Shown: positions 10,106-18,787 of the stretch, piece after piece | Layout of the letters: each line of letters begins with the position of its first letter | How positions within the stretch are numbered: position 1 is the stretch's first letter | Assembly: GCF_017991995.1 (NCBI RefSeq) | Contig: NZ_JAGOPN010000013.1 | Location: 62,001-126,000 of the forward strand | From: Pseudacidovorax sp. | Lineage (GTDB): Bacteria > Pseudomonadota > Gammaproteobacteria > Burkholderiales > Burkholderiaceae_C | Direction: 5' to 3' | Length of the DNA stretch: 64,000 bases | Notes under the pieces: model-generated | What the model was told of the DNA's origin: nothing | The model's database searches: none | Seen by the model: only the letters and a program-made list of their open reading frames with translations | Program-made: the position numbers and the translations under genes

Positions 10106-10129
10106 GGCCGCCTTCGGGCGGCCTTTTTT
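10106..10129 (+). terminator. Intrinsic terminator after the DLH gene
   Basis: Stem GGCCGCC / GGCGGCC with a TTCG loop, followed by six T. It ends the dienelactone hydrolase transcript and separates it from the ZIP gene 30 bases on. Confidence 0.88.
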
Positions 10130-10158
10130 CGTCATCCCTCCCGTTCGTCCGACCCCCG

Positions 10159-11109
10159 ATGAAGCTGCTCCAGATCCTGCTCGCCACCCTCGTCACCGGC
10201 ATCGGCAGCGTCTGGATCGCCGGCATGCTGCTGCGCCTGGGCGTGCGCGGACGGCCGCAGGACGCAGGCCATGGGCCGCAGCATCTGCTGAGCCTGGCCG
10301 CGGGCGCCTTGCTGGCGACGGCCTTCATGCACCTGCTGCCGGAGGCCTTCGAGAGCGGGCTGGAACCCTCGGTGCTGTTCGCCGTGCTGCTGGGCGGGCT
10401 GGTGCTCTTCTTCCTGCTCGACAAGGCCGAGCTTTGGCATCACGGGCATGAACACCACCACGGACCCGCGCCCGACGCCCATGCGCACGCCGCTGCGCAT
10501 GGACACGACCATCCGGGGCATGGGCGTCTTCATGCCCATCCCGTCGACAGCGCGGGCCACGCCCACGACCGCGCCCATGCGCATGCACCGCGGGTCGGCG
10601 GCTGGGCCGTGCTGGCCGGCGACAGCGTGCACTGCTTCGGCGACGGCGTGCTCATCGCCTCGGCCTTCATGGCCGACACGCGGCTCGGCCTGCTGGCCGC
10701 GCTGTCGGTGCTGGCCCATGAAGTGCCGCACCATGTGGGTGACCTGGTGGTGATGCGACAGACCTCGCCGGATGCCCGCGCCGCGCTGATCAAGGTGTCC
10801 CTGGCGGGCACGGTGACCGCGCTGGGCGGCGTCCTGGGCTGGTGGCTGGTCGAGCGGTTGCACGGCTGGCTGCCGTACTTCCTGGTGCTGGCGTCCAGCA
10901 GCTTCGCGTACGTGGCACTGGCCGATCTCATCCCGCAACTGCAGCGCAGGCTGGCCGCACGCCAGACAGTGCTTCAGGTGTTGTGGCTGCTGGCGGGCAT
11001 CGTGCTGGTGACGGGGGTCAGCCGCCTGTCCCATGGCGATGAGCATGGGCATGGGCACGATGAGGGAGTGGCGCCGCCCGTGAGCGCTGCGCGCCCGCAC
11101 ACGCACTGA
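10159..11109 (+). CDS. ZIP-family metal transporter
   Basis: 316 residues from ATG 10159, where the hydrophobic N-terminus begins. ZIP transporters import Zn2+ or Fe2+ into the cytoplasm. The TM4 and TM5 metal-site motifs are present: HCFGDG (H158, D162) and HEVPHHVGD (H187, E188, H191, H192). Between TM3 and TM4 lies an exceptionally His-rich loop (residues 94-142), typical of cytoplasmic metal-sensing loops in this family. About eight membrane segments. A second His stretch occurs near the C-terminus (HGDEHGHGHDEG). Zinc specificity is inferred from the motifs. Confidence 0.92.
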   Translation: MKLLQILLATLVTGIGSVWIAGMLLRLGVRGRPQDAGHGPQHLLSLAAGALLATAFMHLLPEAFESGLEPSVLFAVLLGGLVLFFLLDKAELWHHGHEHHHGPAPDAHAHAAAHGHDHPGHGRLHAHPVDSAGHAHDRAHAHAPRVGGWAVLAGDSVHCFGDGVLIASAFMADTRLGLLAALSVLAHEVPHHVGDLVVMRQTSPDARAALIKVSLAGTVTALGGVLGWWLVERLHGWLPYFLVLASSSFAYVALADLIPQLQRRLAARQTVLQVLWLLAGIVLVTGVSRLSHGDEHGHGHDEGVAPPVSAARPHTH

Positions 11110-11181
11110 GGCAGTTTTCCTGCGAGCGCAGGCCGCCCGCGCCCGCGCCATGCTGGCCCTGATGCGCGGCGGGCGCCGTGG

Positions 11182-13224
11182 TCAGGACGGCGGCTGCTCG
11201 CCCGGGCGCGGCGGCCGGCCCGGCCCAGGCGGCCCGTCCCGCCGTTCGCCGCCGTGCCCCGGCTGGGCCTCGCGGGCGCGCTGCTGCGCCTGCTGCTGTT
11301 GCTGACGCATCTGCTCCTGCATCCGCTGCTGTGCTTCCCGCTGCTGTTGCCCGGCGCGCTCCTGCATCTGTTGCTGCTGCTGGCGCATCTGCTCCTGCGC
11401 CTGCTGCTGTTGGCGCCGGGCCTGCTCCTGCGCCTGTTGCTGCTGCTGGCGGACCTGCTCCTGGGCCTGCTGTTGCTGGCGGCGTGCCTGCTCCTGGGCT
11501 TGCTGCTGCTGTTGCCGCGCTTGCTCCTGACGCTGCTCCTGTTGCCGGCGCATCTGGTCCTGGGCCTGCTGCTGCACCTGCTCCTGCTGTCGACGTGCCT
11601 GCTCCTGCATCTGTCGCTGCTGGTCGCGCATCTGCCCTTGCTGGCGGTCGCGTTCCGCCTGCGCCTGCCGCTGGTCCTGCTGGGCGCGGGCCTGCCGCTG
11701 CTGTTCTTCGGCGGCCTGCTGCTGGCGGCGGGCCTGGTCCTGCTGCTGACGCTGCTGCATTTCCTGCTGGCGGCGTGCCATGTCTGCCTGCTGCCGTTGC
11801 GCCTCCTGCTGCTGGCGCTGTTGTTCCAGCTGGGCCTGGCGCATGCGGTCCTGCTGTTCGCGGCTTTGTGCCTGCGCCGCCTGCTGCCGCATCTGCATGT
11901 CCCGCTGCTGGTCGGCGAGCTGACGCTGCTGCTGGGCCTGCTGCCGCTGCATGTCGGCCACGCGCCGTTGCTCGTCGGCCTGACGTTGCGCCATGTCGCG
12001 CATCTGCTGGTCGCGCTGCATCTGCTGCTGCATCAGTTGCGTCTGCCGCTGCTGCTCCTGGCTCTGGCGTGCGGCCTGCTCGGCCAACTCCCGCTGTTGC
12101 TGTTGCTGTTGCTGGACAGCCAGCATGCGTGGATCCGGACCGCCGGGGGGCGGGCCGCCCCACGGCCGAGGCGGGGGGCCGTAGCCCGGCGCGGGCTGGG
12201 GCATGTAGATGTTGTTGTTGTAGACCACGGCCGGCCGCTGCCAGTTGGGGGGAGGCCGGTCGCGTCCCCAGCCGCCGGGCGGCGGGGGCGGTGGCGGGCT
12301 GCCCCAGCGCAGGTCCCAGTTGCGCCAGCCCCAGTCGTGCCGCTGCAGTGCCGAGCTGACGATGACACCGGCGCCGAAGGCCAGGGCGCCCACGACCACG
12401 GGCTGCACCGGCACGGGTTCGGCCACCTGCAGGGGCGGCGTGTAGCTGTAGCCGCTGTAATAGGGCACAGGCGCGCCGTACACGACCTGCGGGTCATAGC
12501 GCGGCACATAGACCACGTCGGGCTGGGCGGGCTCGATGGTGATGTAGGTCGGCGGCGGCTCCACCACCACCGGGGTGGACTGCACCACCACCCCCGGCTG
12601 CACCGCGACGGGTTGCGCCGGTGGCGCGCTGCTCTGCACCACCTTCAACTGCGAACTGCTCTTGAGTTCCCCGGCGCTGCGAGCGCGCTGGCGCATGACC
12701 TGGATGGCGTTCATCACGTCCGTCGGGTCGTTGTAGTAGGCCTGGCCCAGGGCCGTGGTCCACGCGACGTTGCCGGCCATCTGGTCCAGCACGCGCCGGA
12801 ATGCGGTCAGCCCCTTCACGCTCGGATCCCAGGGCTGCTGGTTGGCGGCATCGGCCAGCGGGCCTGCCTTGAGTTGCTGGTTCTGCATCAGCCACTGGTG
12901 GGCGGCGGTCACCTGGTCGGGATAGGTAGAGGCGGCCAGTACCTGGGCCACCAGCTTGTCCGGGTACAGCGCGATGGGCGCCACCAGCCGATACAACTCA
13001 TTGGCCGAAGGTGGCGTGTAGGCCGCAGGAACCGGCGCGGCGGCTGTGACGGCCTGGGCTGCGGGGGCCGGGGCCGGAACGGGTGCCTGGGCTTCGGGCG
13101 ACGGTGACGTCTGGTTGCAGGCGCCGAGCGCCAGGGCCAGCGTCAGGGCCACCCAGAGCGGGCGGGGGGTAGCGGCCGGGCGCGATGGCTGCGGCGCGGC
13201 GGCAATGAATGGCAAAGCGGGCAT
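11182..13224 (-). CDS. DUF3300 lipoprotein with a long Gln/Arg-rich tail
   Basis: 680 residues. A lipobox LGAC (Cys36) ends a signal peptide, so it is a predicted lipoprotein. DUF3300 spans about residues 73-200 (NELYRLVAPIALYPDKLVAQ ... PTDVMNAIQVMRQRA), then a Pro-rich middle region with YVPRYDPQVVYG. From about residue 350 to 665 the protein is almost wholly Gln, Arg, Ala and Glu in imperfect units such as QEQARRQQQQA, predicted charged helix or coiled coil. Function unknown; other DUF3300 proteins are also low-complexity at the C-terminus. It is transcribed away from the DUF3299 gene, 214 bases downstream of it. Confidence 0.88.
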   Translation of the reverse strand: MPALPFIAAAPQPSRPAATPRPLWVALTLALALGACNQTSPSPEAQAPVPAPAPAAQAVTAAAPVPAAYTPPSANELYRLVAPIALYPDKLVAQVLAASTYPDQVTAAHQWLMQNQQLKAGPLADAANQQPWDPSVKGLTAFRRVLDQMAGNVAWTTALGQAYYNDPTDVMNAIQVMRQRARSAGELKSSSQLKVVQSSAPPAQPVAVQPGVVVQSTPVVVEPPPTYITIEPAQPDVVYVPRYDPQVVYGAPVPYYSGYSYTPPLQVAEPVPVQPVVVGALAFGAGVIVSSALQRHDWGWRNWDLRWGSPPPPPPPGGWGRDRPPPNWQRPAVVYNNNIYMPQPAPGYGPPPRPWGGPPPGGPDPRMLAVQQQQQQQRELAEQAARQSQEQQRQTQLMQQQMQRDQQMRDMAQRQADEQRRVADMQRQQAQQQRQLADQQRDMQMRQQAAQAQSREQQDRMRQAQLEQQRQQQEAQRQQADMARRQQEMQQRQQQDQARRQQQAAEEQQRQARAQQDQRQAQAERDRQQGQMRDQQRQMQEQARRQQEQVQQQAQDQMRRQQEQRQEQARQQQQQAQEQARRQQQQAQEQVRQQQQQAQEQARRQQQQAQEQMRQQQQQMQERAGQQQREAQQRMQEQMRQQQQQAQQRAREAQPGHGGERRDGPPGPGRPPRPGEQPPS

Positions 13225-13438
13225 GGTTGGAAGTCCCCATCGGTCGGAAGGACGAGAAGTCCTGCCGGTTCCTGGTCAACGGTGCCGCGTCTGTCGCGGT
13301 GCACCCGCGGCGCCTCGGCTGTGTGACCAGTGGTGTCGATGAGTTTCCGGTGCTGGCAGGTGGCCGCTGCCGGCGTTGCCCGCGCAAACCTGTAGGTCGC
13401 GGCGGCCAGACGACCTGCGGGAAGCTGACCTGCGGGCC

Positions 13439-14053
13439 CTACTTGCCGCCCTCGGTGTACTTGGTGACGGCTTCGGCCGTCATGCTGTAGCCGCTGGCGC
13501 CCATCATCGAGTCGTTGCGCTCGGTGCGCAGCGGGCCGCTGACCCACACGGCATCCATGGCGCGGAACTTGACCGGTGTGCGCGGCCGCACATGCAGGAT
13601 CTGGTTGGCCGGCGGCGGTGGGGTGTGGATGCAGGCGCCGAAGTACGGCACCAGCAGGAACTCGCTCACCAGGCCCTTGCTTTCCTCCAGCGGCACCACG
13701 AAGCCCGGCAGGCGCACCTGAACCCCGTTGAGGGCGGCATTGGTGGGGGCGTTGTTGAGCACGTCCTGCATCTTCTGCAGCAACTCGGCGGCGCGGGGAT
13801 CGTTGTCCTCCAGCTTGCCGAGGTCGATGTCCTTGAAGTCCTTGGCCGGGTCCCAACCCGGCGGCACCAGCTCGACCCAGGTGATCTGCTTGGCGCCCGC
13901 GGCGGGCTTGGCGGGGCTGCTGCTCTTGCCGCCCAACGGGTTGGTGGCCGTGGTGGCTTCGGGCGCCGGGCCGGCGGCCAGGGCTGGGGCGATGGCAAGA
14001 GACGCGACGACGCAGGCGCCGGCGAGCAGGGTTCGCGAAAGTAGGGTCGTCAT
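13439..14053 (-). CDS. DUF3299 exported protein
   Basis: 204 residues from ATG 14053, chosen for its signal peptide (LLSRTLLAGACVVASLAIAPALAAG). The longer frame has no signal. The domain shows ITWVELVPPGWDP and the family hallmark VPYFGACIHTPPPPANQI. DUF3299 genes repeatedly occur beside LolCDE-like ABC transporters and ZrgA proteins, as here, suggesting a periplasmic part of a metal-uptake system. It is separated from the permease gene by 191 bases containing an inverted repeat, so it may be independently transcribed. Confidence 0.85.
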   Translation of the reverse strand: MTTLLSRTLLAGACVVASLAIAPALAAGPAPEATTATNPLGGKSSSPAKPAAGAKQITWVELVPPGWDPAKDFKDIDLGKLEDNDPRAAELLQKMQDVLNNAPTNAALNGVQVRLPGFVVPLEESKGLVSEFLLVPYFGACIHTPPPPANQILHVRPRTPVKFRAMDAVWVSGPLRTERNDSMMGASGYSMTAEAVTKYTEGGK

Positions 14054-14197
14054 ATCAGTTTTCCTCAGCGCTGTCGCGCCACCCGCAGGGCAAGAAACCG
14101 GCATCGCTTTTCTGATCGAAGGGCCGCGGAGCAGGCTATGCCAGTGCACCCGCGGAACGGGCTTGGCCCGGCCGCTGGGTGCGCCCCTTGAGGGGGA

Positions 14198-14228
14198 TTG
14201 GACTTCCACACGCAGTGAGGAAGTCCAA
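14198..14228. repeat. Perfect 10-bp inverted repeat between permease and DUF3299 genes
   Basis: Arms TTGGACTTCC (14198-14207) and GGAAGTCCAA (14219-14228) enclose 11 bases. On its left it adjoins GCGCCCCTTGAGGGGGA, a second short palindrome-like stretch. The composition resembles dispersed intergenic repeats of Comamonadaceae (recollection, not searched). No T-tract follows. Confidence 0.6.
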
Positions 14229-14244
14229 ACGGGGTGGTTTCATT

Positions 14245-15504
14245 TCAGATCCTGGGAGAGAGCCCGTCGGCCAGCGACAGGCGATAGGCGCGCCAGCCTG
14301 GCAGCAGGCTGGCCAGCCAGCCTGCTGCCAGCAGCGCACCGAGCAAGGTCCATTCGTTCAGTGTAGGAGCCGAGATCGTCAGGGCGAGGCCGTAGGTCGA
14401 TTGCAGCCACGGCCCCAGCAGGGCCAGGGCGACGGCCGCGGCGATGGCGCCCAGCAGCACGCCCAGCGCGGTGACCAGCGCCCCTTCCAGTGCCAACAGC
14501 GCCAGCACATGGCGCGCGCCCGCGCCCACGGCGCGCAGCACGGCCAACTCGCGGCGGCGCTCGTTCAGGCCGGCCAGCACCACCGACACCAGGCCTGCCA
14601 GGCTGACGATGCCTACCAGGCCCGACAGCACCAGCAGCGCCTTCTCGCCCACGCCGACCACCTGCCACAGCTCGTCCAGCGCCACGCCGGGCAGGATGGC
14701 CATCAACGGCTCCTCGGTATAACCGGCCACCCAGCGCTGCACCGCGAACACGGCGGCGCGGCTCTTGAGGCCGACCAGCGCGGCGGTGACGCTCTTGGGG
14801 CTGAGGTCGAACTTGCGCACCTGCTCGGCGGGGATCTTGAGCCCCGGCACCGGCACGCCGGCGACCCAGTCGAGGTGGATGGCCTGCATGGCCTCCAGGC
14901 CGATGTGCACGGTGCGGTCCACCGGCGTGCCGGTGCGCGCGAGGATGCCGACCACGGTGAAGGGCTTGTCGGCATGCTCGGGCGAGAGCTCGCCGCTGCC
15001 GTGCGACAGCGTGATCTTCTGGCCCAGGCGATAGCCCAACTGCTCGGCGACGTCGGCGCCCAGCACCGCGTCGAAAAGCTGCTCGAAGGGTTTGCCTTCG
15101 CGCATGGCCAGCGCCTGGCGATCGCCGTAGTGGAAGCGGCTGAAGTACTCGGGCGTGGTGGCCAGCACCGGAAAGCCGTGGTGCGAGTCGCCCAGCGAGA
15201 TCGGCACCACCCAGGCGACGCCGCGGTGGGCCTGCAGGTCCTGCACGCTCTTCCAGCCCATGTTGTTGGTGGCGGCGCCGATGCGGAACACCGAATACAG
15301 CAGCAGCTGCGTGCTGCCCGTGCGCGCGCCGACGATCAGGTCGGTGCCCGAGACGGCCGACGAGAAGTTGTCGCGCAGCTCGGTGCGGATGCGCTCCACG
15401 CCCAGCAGCAGCAGGGTGGACAGCGCGATGGAAAACACCGTGAGCGCCAGCGTGAAGCGCCGGTTCCAGGCGCTGCGGGCGGCGATGGCGAACAGCGTCT
15501 TCAT
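14245..15504 (-). CDS. FtsX/LolC-type ABC transporter permease
   Basis: 419 residues with the MacB/LolCE layout: one N-terminal membrane helix (residues 15-37), a large periplasmic domain, then three C-terminal helices separated by the conserved LNERRRELAVLRAVGA loop. The start overlaps the ATPase stop (ATGA, 15501-15504), so the two are translationally coupled. With ZrgA and DUF3299 neighbours it is likely the membrane subunit of a ZrgABC-like zinc-uptake or metal-related system, although homologues move lipoproteins or peptides. Confidence 0.88.
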   Translation of the reverse strand: MKTLFAIAARSAWNRRFTLALTVFSIALSTLLLLGVERIRTELRDNFSSAVSGTDLIVGARTGSTQLLLYSVFRIGAATNNMGWKSVQDLQAHRGVAWVVPISLGDSHHGFPVLATTPEYFSRFHYGDRQALAMREGKPFEQLFDAVLGADVAEQLGYRLGQKITLSHGSGELSPEHADKPFTVVGILARTGTPVDRTVHIGLEAMQAIHLDWVAGVPVPGLKIPAEQVRKFDLSPKSVTAALVGLKSRAAVFAVQRWVAGYTEEPLMAILPGVALDELWQVVGVGEKALLVLSGLVGIVSLAGLVSVVLAGLNERRRELAVLRAVGAGARHVLALLALEGALVTALGVLLGAIAAAVALALLGPWLQSTYGLALTISAPTLNEWTLLGALLAAGWLASLLPGWRAYRLSLADGLSPRI

Positions 15505-16205
15505 GCGGCGGAAGCGGCAACGGCCGTCGCGGCCTTGTTGAGCGAGGGCAGGTGCAGCTGGCGCGCAAAACGTTGCGCGATGCGCGGGTCGTGGCTGACC
15601 AGCACCAGCGCGCTGCCGGCCTCCTGACAGGCGGCCAGCAGGGTGTCGAGGAAGGCCTCGCGGCGCTCCTCGTCCAGCGCGGAGGTGGGCTCGTCGGCGA
15701 TCACCAGTTCGGGCCGGCCGACCAGCGCCCGCGCCGCAGCCACGCGCTGCTGCTGGCCCACCGACAGCTGCAGGGCGCTGCGCGACCAGAGCGTGGCATC
15801 CAGGCCCATGCGCGCCAGCAGCGCCTCGGCCTGTGCGCGCGAGCCCTCGGCCCGGCGGCGCGGAGAGAAGCGCAGCGGCAGCAGCACGTTGTCCATCACG
15901 CTCAGGTAGGGCAGCAGGTTGAACTGCTGGAAGATGTAGCCCACGTGGTCCACGCGCCGGCGGTCGCGGGCGCTGCCCCCCAGGCGCGACCAGTCCTGGC
16001 CCAGCAGTCGCACGTCGCCGGCATCCGCCAGCAGCACGCCGGCCAGCAGCGACAGCAGCGTGCTCTTGCCGCAGCCGCTCGGGCCGTACAGGAACACCGG
16101 CTCGTCGGCCGCGACAGCCAGATGGTCGATGTCGATGCAGGGCGCGGCCGCGCCGGGCCAGCCGAAGCGCAGGCTCCGGGCCTCCAGGACGGGGGCGGCG
16201 CTCAC
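15501..16205 (-). CDS. LolD-like ABC transporter ATP-binding protein
   Basis: 234 residues from the GTG at 16205, chosen because it overlaps the upstream TGA (GTGA, 16202-16205) and gives normal LolD length. The ATG-initiated longer frame runs through the zrgA gene and is spurious. Walker A GPSGCGKST (41-49), signature LSVGQQQR, Walker B LVIADEPTSALD, switch VLVSHD. It energises the permease at 14245-15504. Confidence 0.92.
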   Translation of the reverse strand: MSAAPVLEARSLRFGWPGAAAPCIDIDHLAVAADEPVFLYGPSGCGKSTLLSLLAGVLLADAGDVRLLGQDWSRLGGSARDRRRVDHVGYIFQQFNLLPYLSVMDNVLLPLRFSPRRRAEGSRAQAEALLARMGLDATLWSRSALQLSVGQQQRVAAARALVGRPELVIADEPTSALDEERREAFLDTLLAACQEAGSALVLVSHDPRIAQRFARQLHLPSLNKAATAVAASAA

Positions 16206-16834
16206 TTGTCCCAGGTCAGCCGCGCGGCGGGACGGCGCAGCACACGCTTGAACTGGCCCTGCGGCGCGACGATCTCTGCTTCGATCTGCCGCAGGTTCTT
16301 GAAGGCGTCGAAGAGTTGCACCTCGATGTAGCGGGCGCGCGAGGCATCGACGCAGTTGAAGGCGAAGCTGGCGTCCAGGTCGGCATGGTCGACGTCCTCC
16401 GCGGGCTTCGCAGCGGGTTTGGCTGCGGCCTTGGCATCGCCAACCTTGGCGCCGGCAGCTGGCTTGGCCTCGGCCGCCTTGTCGCCGCTGAGCACGGGCG
16501 AATCGAGCTGCACCGGACCGAGCTTGCAGCCGGCCGCCGGATCGATCACGAAGAGCTGATCGGCCGCGCGCAGGCGCTTCGTCATGCTGGCCACGGCCTC
16601 GCGCTCGGCATCGGTGCGCGGCGCGCGCTCGAAGCCGAGAAGGCTGTCCAGCGGCGCCTCCATCTCGATGGTGACGGCGGTGCCTTCGATGGCGATGTCC
16701 AGCTCCAGCTTGCCATGCACATGGGCATGCTGGGCGCGGGGGGCAGGCTTCTGCTGGGCCAGGGCGGGCGCGGCAAAACCGGTGAACAGGAGGGACGAGA
16801 GCGCCGCAAGGGCGGTGAGTCGGCGGAAGGTCAT
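16202..16834 (-). CDS. zrgA: ZrgA family (DUF2796) periplasmic metal-uptake protein
   Basis: 210 residues with a signal peptide (cleavage near PALAQQ). The mature N-terminus QHAHVHGKLELDIAIEG is the ZrgA hallmark, its His residues being likely metal ligands. A Lys/Ala-rich linker (about residues 115-145) precedes DADLDASFAFNC and a C-terminal beta-rich part. In Vibrio cholerae ZrgA belongs to a secondary zinc importer with an ABC pair. Here it is directly followed by a matching ATPase (GTGA overlap) and permease. The sulfurtransferase stop is five bases upstream. Function is inferred from family and context. Confidence 0.82.
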   Translation of the reverse strand: MTFRRLTALAALSSLLFTGFAAPALAQQKPAPRAQHAHVHGKLELDIAIEGTAVTIEMEAPLDSLLGFERAPRTDAEREAVASMTKRLRAADQLFVIDPAAGCKLGPVQLDSPVLSGDKAAEAKPAAGAKVGDAKAAAKPAAKPAEDVDHADLDASFAFNCVDASRARYIEVQLFDAFKNLRQIEAEIVAPQGQFKRVLRRPAARLTWDK

Positions 16835-16839
16835 GCAGG

Positions 16840-17754
16840 TCACGGGTTGGGGCCTTGCCGGGTGGGCAGGCCGGGGGTGTTGCTCCATTCGCTCCAGCTG
16901 CCGGCGTACAGGGCCGGCTCGGGCAGGCCGGCGATGCGGGCGGCCAGCACATTGGGCACGGCGCTCACGCCGCTGCCGCAGTGATGGATCGCACCCGTGG
17001 CTGCTCGGTCGCCGAGCAGCGCCTCGAACTCGGCGCGCAACTGGTCGGCGTGCTTGAAGCGGCCGTCCGGTCCGATGTTGTCCACGAAGGGCCGGTTCAG
17101 CGCGCCGGGGATGTGACCCGCGATCGGGTCCAGCGGTTCCACTTCGCCGCGGTAGCGCGGGCCGGCCCGGGCATCGACGATGGGGGCGGCGCCGCTGTCC
17201 ATGGCGGCGCGCACGGCGTCGGTGTCGACGAGCTTCACGCGCGGCGCGCCCAGCACGAAATTGCTCTGGAAGTGCGCCGGTTCCTCGCCGCTGGCGACGG
17301 GCAGGCCGGCCGCCTGCCAGGCTTGCAGGCCGCCGTCGAGCACGGCGGTGGCAGCGTGGCCGGCCCATTGCAGCATCCACCACAGCCGGCCGCAGTAGTT
17401 GGCGCCGTTGCGGTCGTAGACCACCGCCTGCATGTCGTTGGAGAAGCCCACGCTGCCCAGCCAGGCCGCGAAGCGCTCGCGGCTGGGCAGCGGATGCCGG
17501 CCACCGGAGGCCGGCCGGTCGGCCTCGTGCGCGACCAGCACGCGGCCGTCATGGCCTGGCGCGCCATGGCGGGCGCTCAGGTGCTGGTCCAGGTCGGCAT
17601 GCAGCGCGCCGAGGATGTGGGACTGCAGCCAGGCCTCGCGGCCGGCGTGCGGCTTCATCAGGTCGAAGCTGCAGTCGAAGATCATGAGCGGCGCGTGGCT
17701 GTCCTGCAGCGCGCGCAGCTGGTCGACGGAAATCAGGGTGTCGTGCATCGGCAA
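16840..17754 (-). CDS. sseA: 3-mercaptopyruvate/thiosulfate sulfurtransferase (two rhodanese domains)
   Basis: 304 residues, tandem rhodanese domains. The catalytic Cys259 lies in HHCGSGVSA, closer to the CG[ST]GV[ST]A loop of mercaptopyruvate sulfurtransferases than to the CRKGVT loop of thiosulfate-specific enzymes. It transfers sulfane sulfur to thiol or cyanide acceptors. It ends five bases before zrgA, so it probably leads that operon. The start could alternatively be Met3 (17748). Confidence 0.85.
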   Translation of the reverse strand: MPMHDTLISVDQLRALQDSHAPLMIFDCSFDLMKPHAGREAWLQSHILGALHADLDQHLSARHGAPGHDGRVLVAHEADRPASGGRHPLPSRERFAAWLGSVGFSNDMQAVVYDRNGANYCGRLWWMLQWAGHAATAVLDGGLQAWQAAGLPVASGEEPAHFQSNFVLGAPRVKLVDTDAVRAAMDSGAAPIVDARAGPRYRGEVEPLDPIAGHIPGALNRPFVDNIGPDGRFKHADQLRAEFEALLGDRAATGAIHHCGSGVSAVPNVLAARIAGLPEPALYAGSWSEWSNTPGLPTRQGPNP

Positions 17755-17812
17755 GGCTCCGAGGGCGAAGCCGCCATTGTGGGCCCGGCGCCTGCCCGGT
17801 GCCTGAGCGCGC

Positions 17813-18736
17813 TCAGTGTTCCTCGGCCGGCGCCTTGGGCACCGCGCGCTGGCGCAGCACCGTGGCCGCGATGCCGCTGCCGATGATCAGCGCGATGCCA
17901 CCCCAGCCCGCCGCGTCGATGCGGTCGCCGAAGAGCAGCACGCTGTAGATGGCCGCGAATACGATGCCGGAGTACTGCAGGTTGGCCACCACCAGGGTCG
18001 CCGCCTGCGTCTTCGCACTGGCATACGCGCGGGTGAGGCACAGCTGCCCAAGAGCAGCGAGCACGCCCACCGGGAGCAGCCAGATGGCATGCGACCACGA
18101 CCAGACCGACCAGCCGGTGAACAGCGTCCACAGGGCGCCCGCCACGGCCGAGCCGACTGCGAAGTAGAAGACCGTGCGCGTCTCGGGCTCGCCGATGCGC
18201 GACAGCGCGATCACCTGCATGTACGCAAAGGCCGCGGCCATGCCCGACAGCAGCCCGACCAGGCCGGCGAAGGCGTCCGTGCCGTGCACCGAGGGCTTGA
18301 GCAGCAGCACCACCCCCGCGAAGCCGGCCAGCACCGTGAGTGCCAGCGGGCCCTGCATGGGCGGCAGCGGCACCCGTCCGCCACGGCCTGGCACCGGCGC
18401 CCAGGCCAACAGCGCGCCGCCCACCAGGAAGGCCGCGACCCAGATGCTGCTCATGTAGTTGAGCGTCATGGCGGTGGCCAGCGGCAGGTTGGCGATGGCG
18501 TACCACCAGGCGCCCAGCGAGGCGGTGCCGATCACGCTGCGCCACGCATGCATGCCGGGATAGCGCGTGGCCAGCGACACCTTCTGCCGGCGCGCCAGCA
18601 CGGCGATGAAGATCATGCCGATCACACCGCGCCAGAACACCAGCTCGGCGCTGGTGAACCAGGCCGAGGCGATCTTCACGCACACGCCCATGGTCGCGAA
18701 GAACAGGGCCGAAGCGACCATCCACAGGCTTTGCAT
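17813..18736 (-). CDS. EamA/DMT-family transporter
   Basis: 307 residues, ten predicted membrane helices in two five-helix EamA repeats (FFATMGVCVKIASAWFTSAELVFWR opens the first). Family members export amino acids, metabolites or drugs; the substrate here is unknown. It follows the Rieske oxygenase gene by 51 bases on the same strand and precedes the sulfurtransferase by 58, so read-through is possible. Confidence 0.88.
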   Translation of the reverse strand: MQSLWMVASALFFATMGVCVKIASAWFTSAELVFWRGVIGMIFIAVLARRQKVSLATRYPGMHAWRSVIGTASLGAWWYAIANLPLATAMTLNYMSSIWVAAFLVGGALLAWAPVPGRGGRVPLPPMQGPLALTVLAGFAGVVLLLKPSVHGTDAFAGLVGLLSGMAAAFAYMQVIALSRIGEPETRTVFYFAVGSAVAGALWTLFTGWSVWSWSHAIWLLPVGVLAALGQLCLTRAYASAKTQAATLVVANLQYSGIVFAAIYSVLLFGDRIDAAGWGGIALIIGSGIAATVLRQRAVPKAPAEEH

Positions 18737-18787
18737 GCGCGGGTCAGTTCTCCTGCTGGGTGGGAATCGGCCGGCCGGGGTGGCCCA

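Noticed and set aside
11254-12160. Repetitive CTG/GTTG-rich DNA considered as a CRISPR or satellite array
   Set aside because: The repeats are imperfect, in frame and without spacers. They encode the Gln/Arg-rich tail of the DUF3300 lipoprotein.
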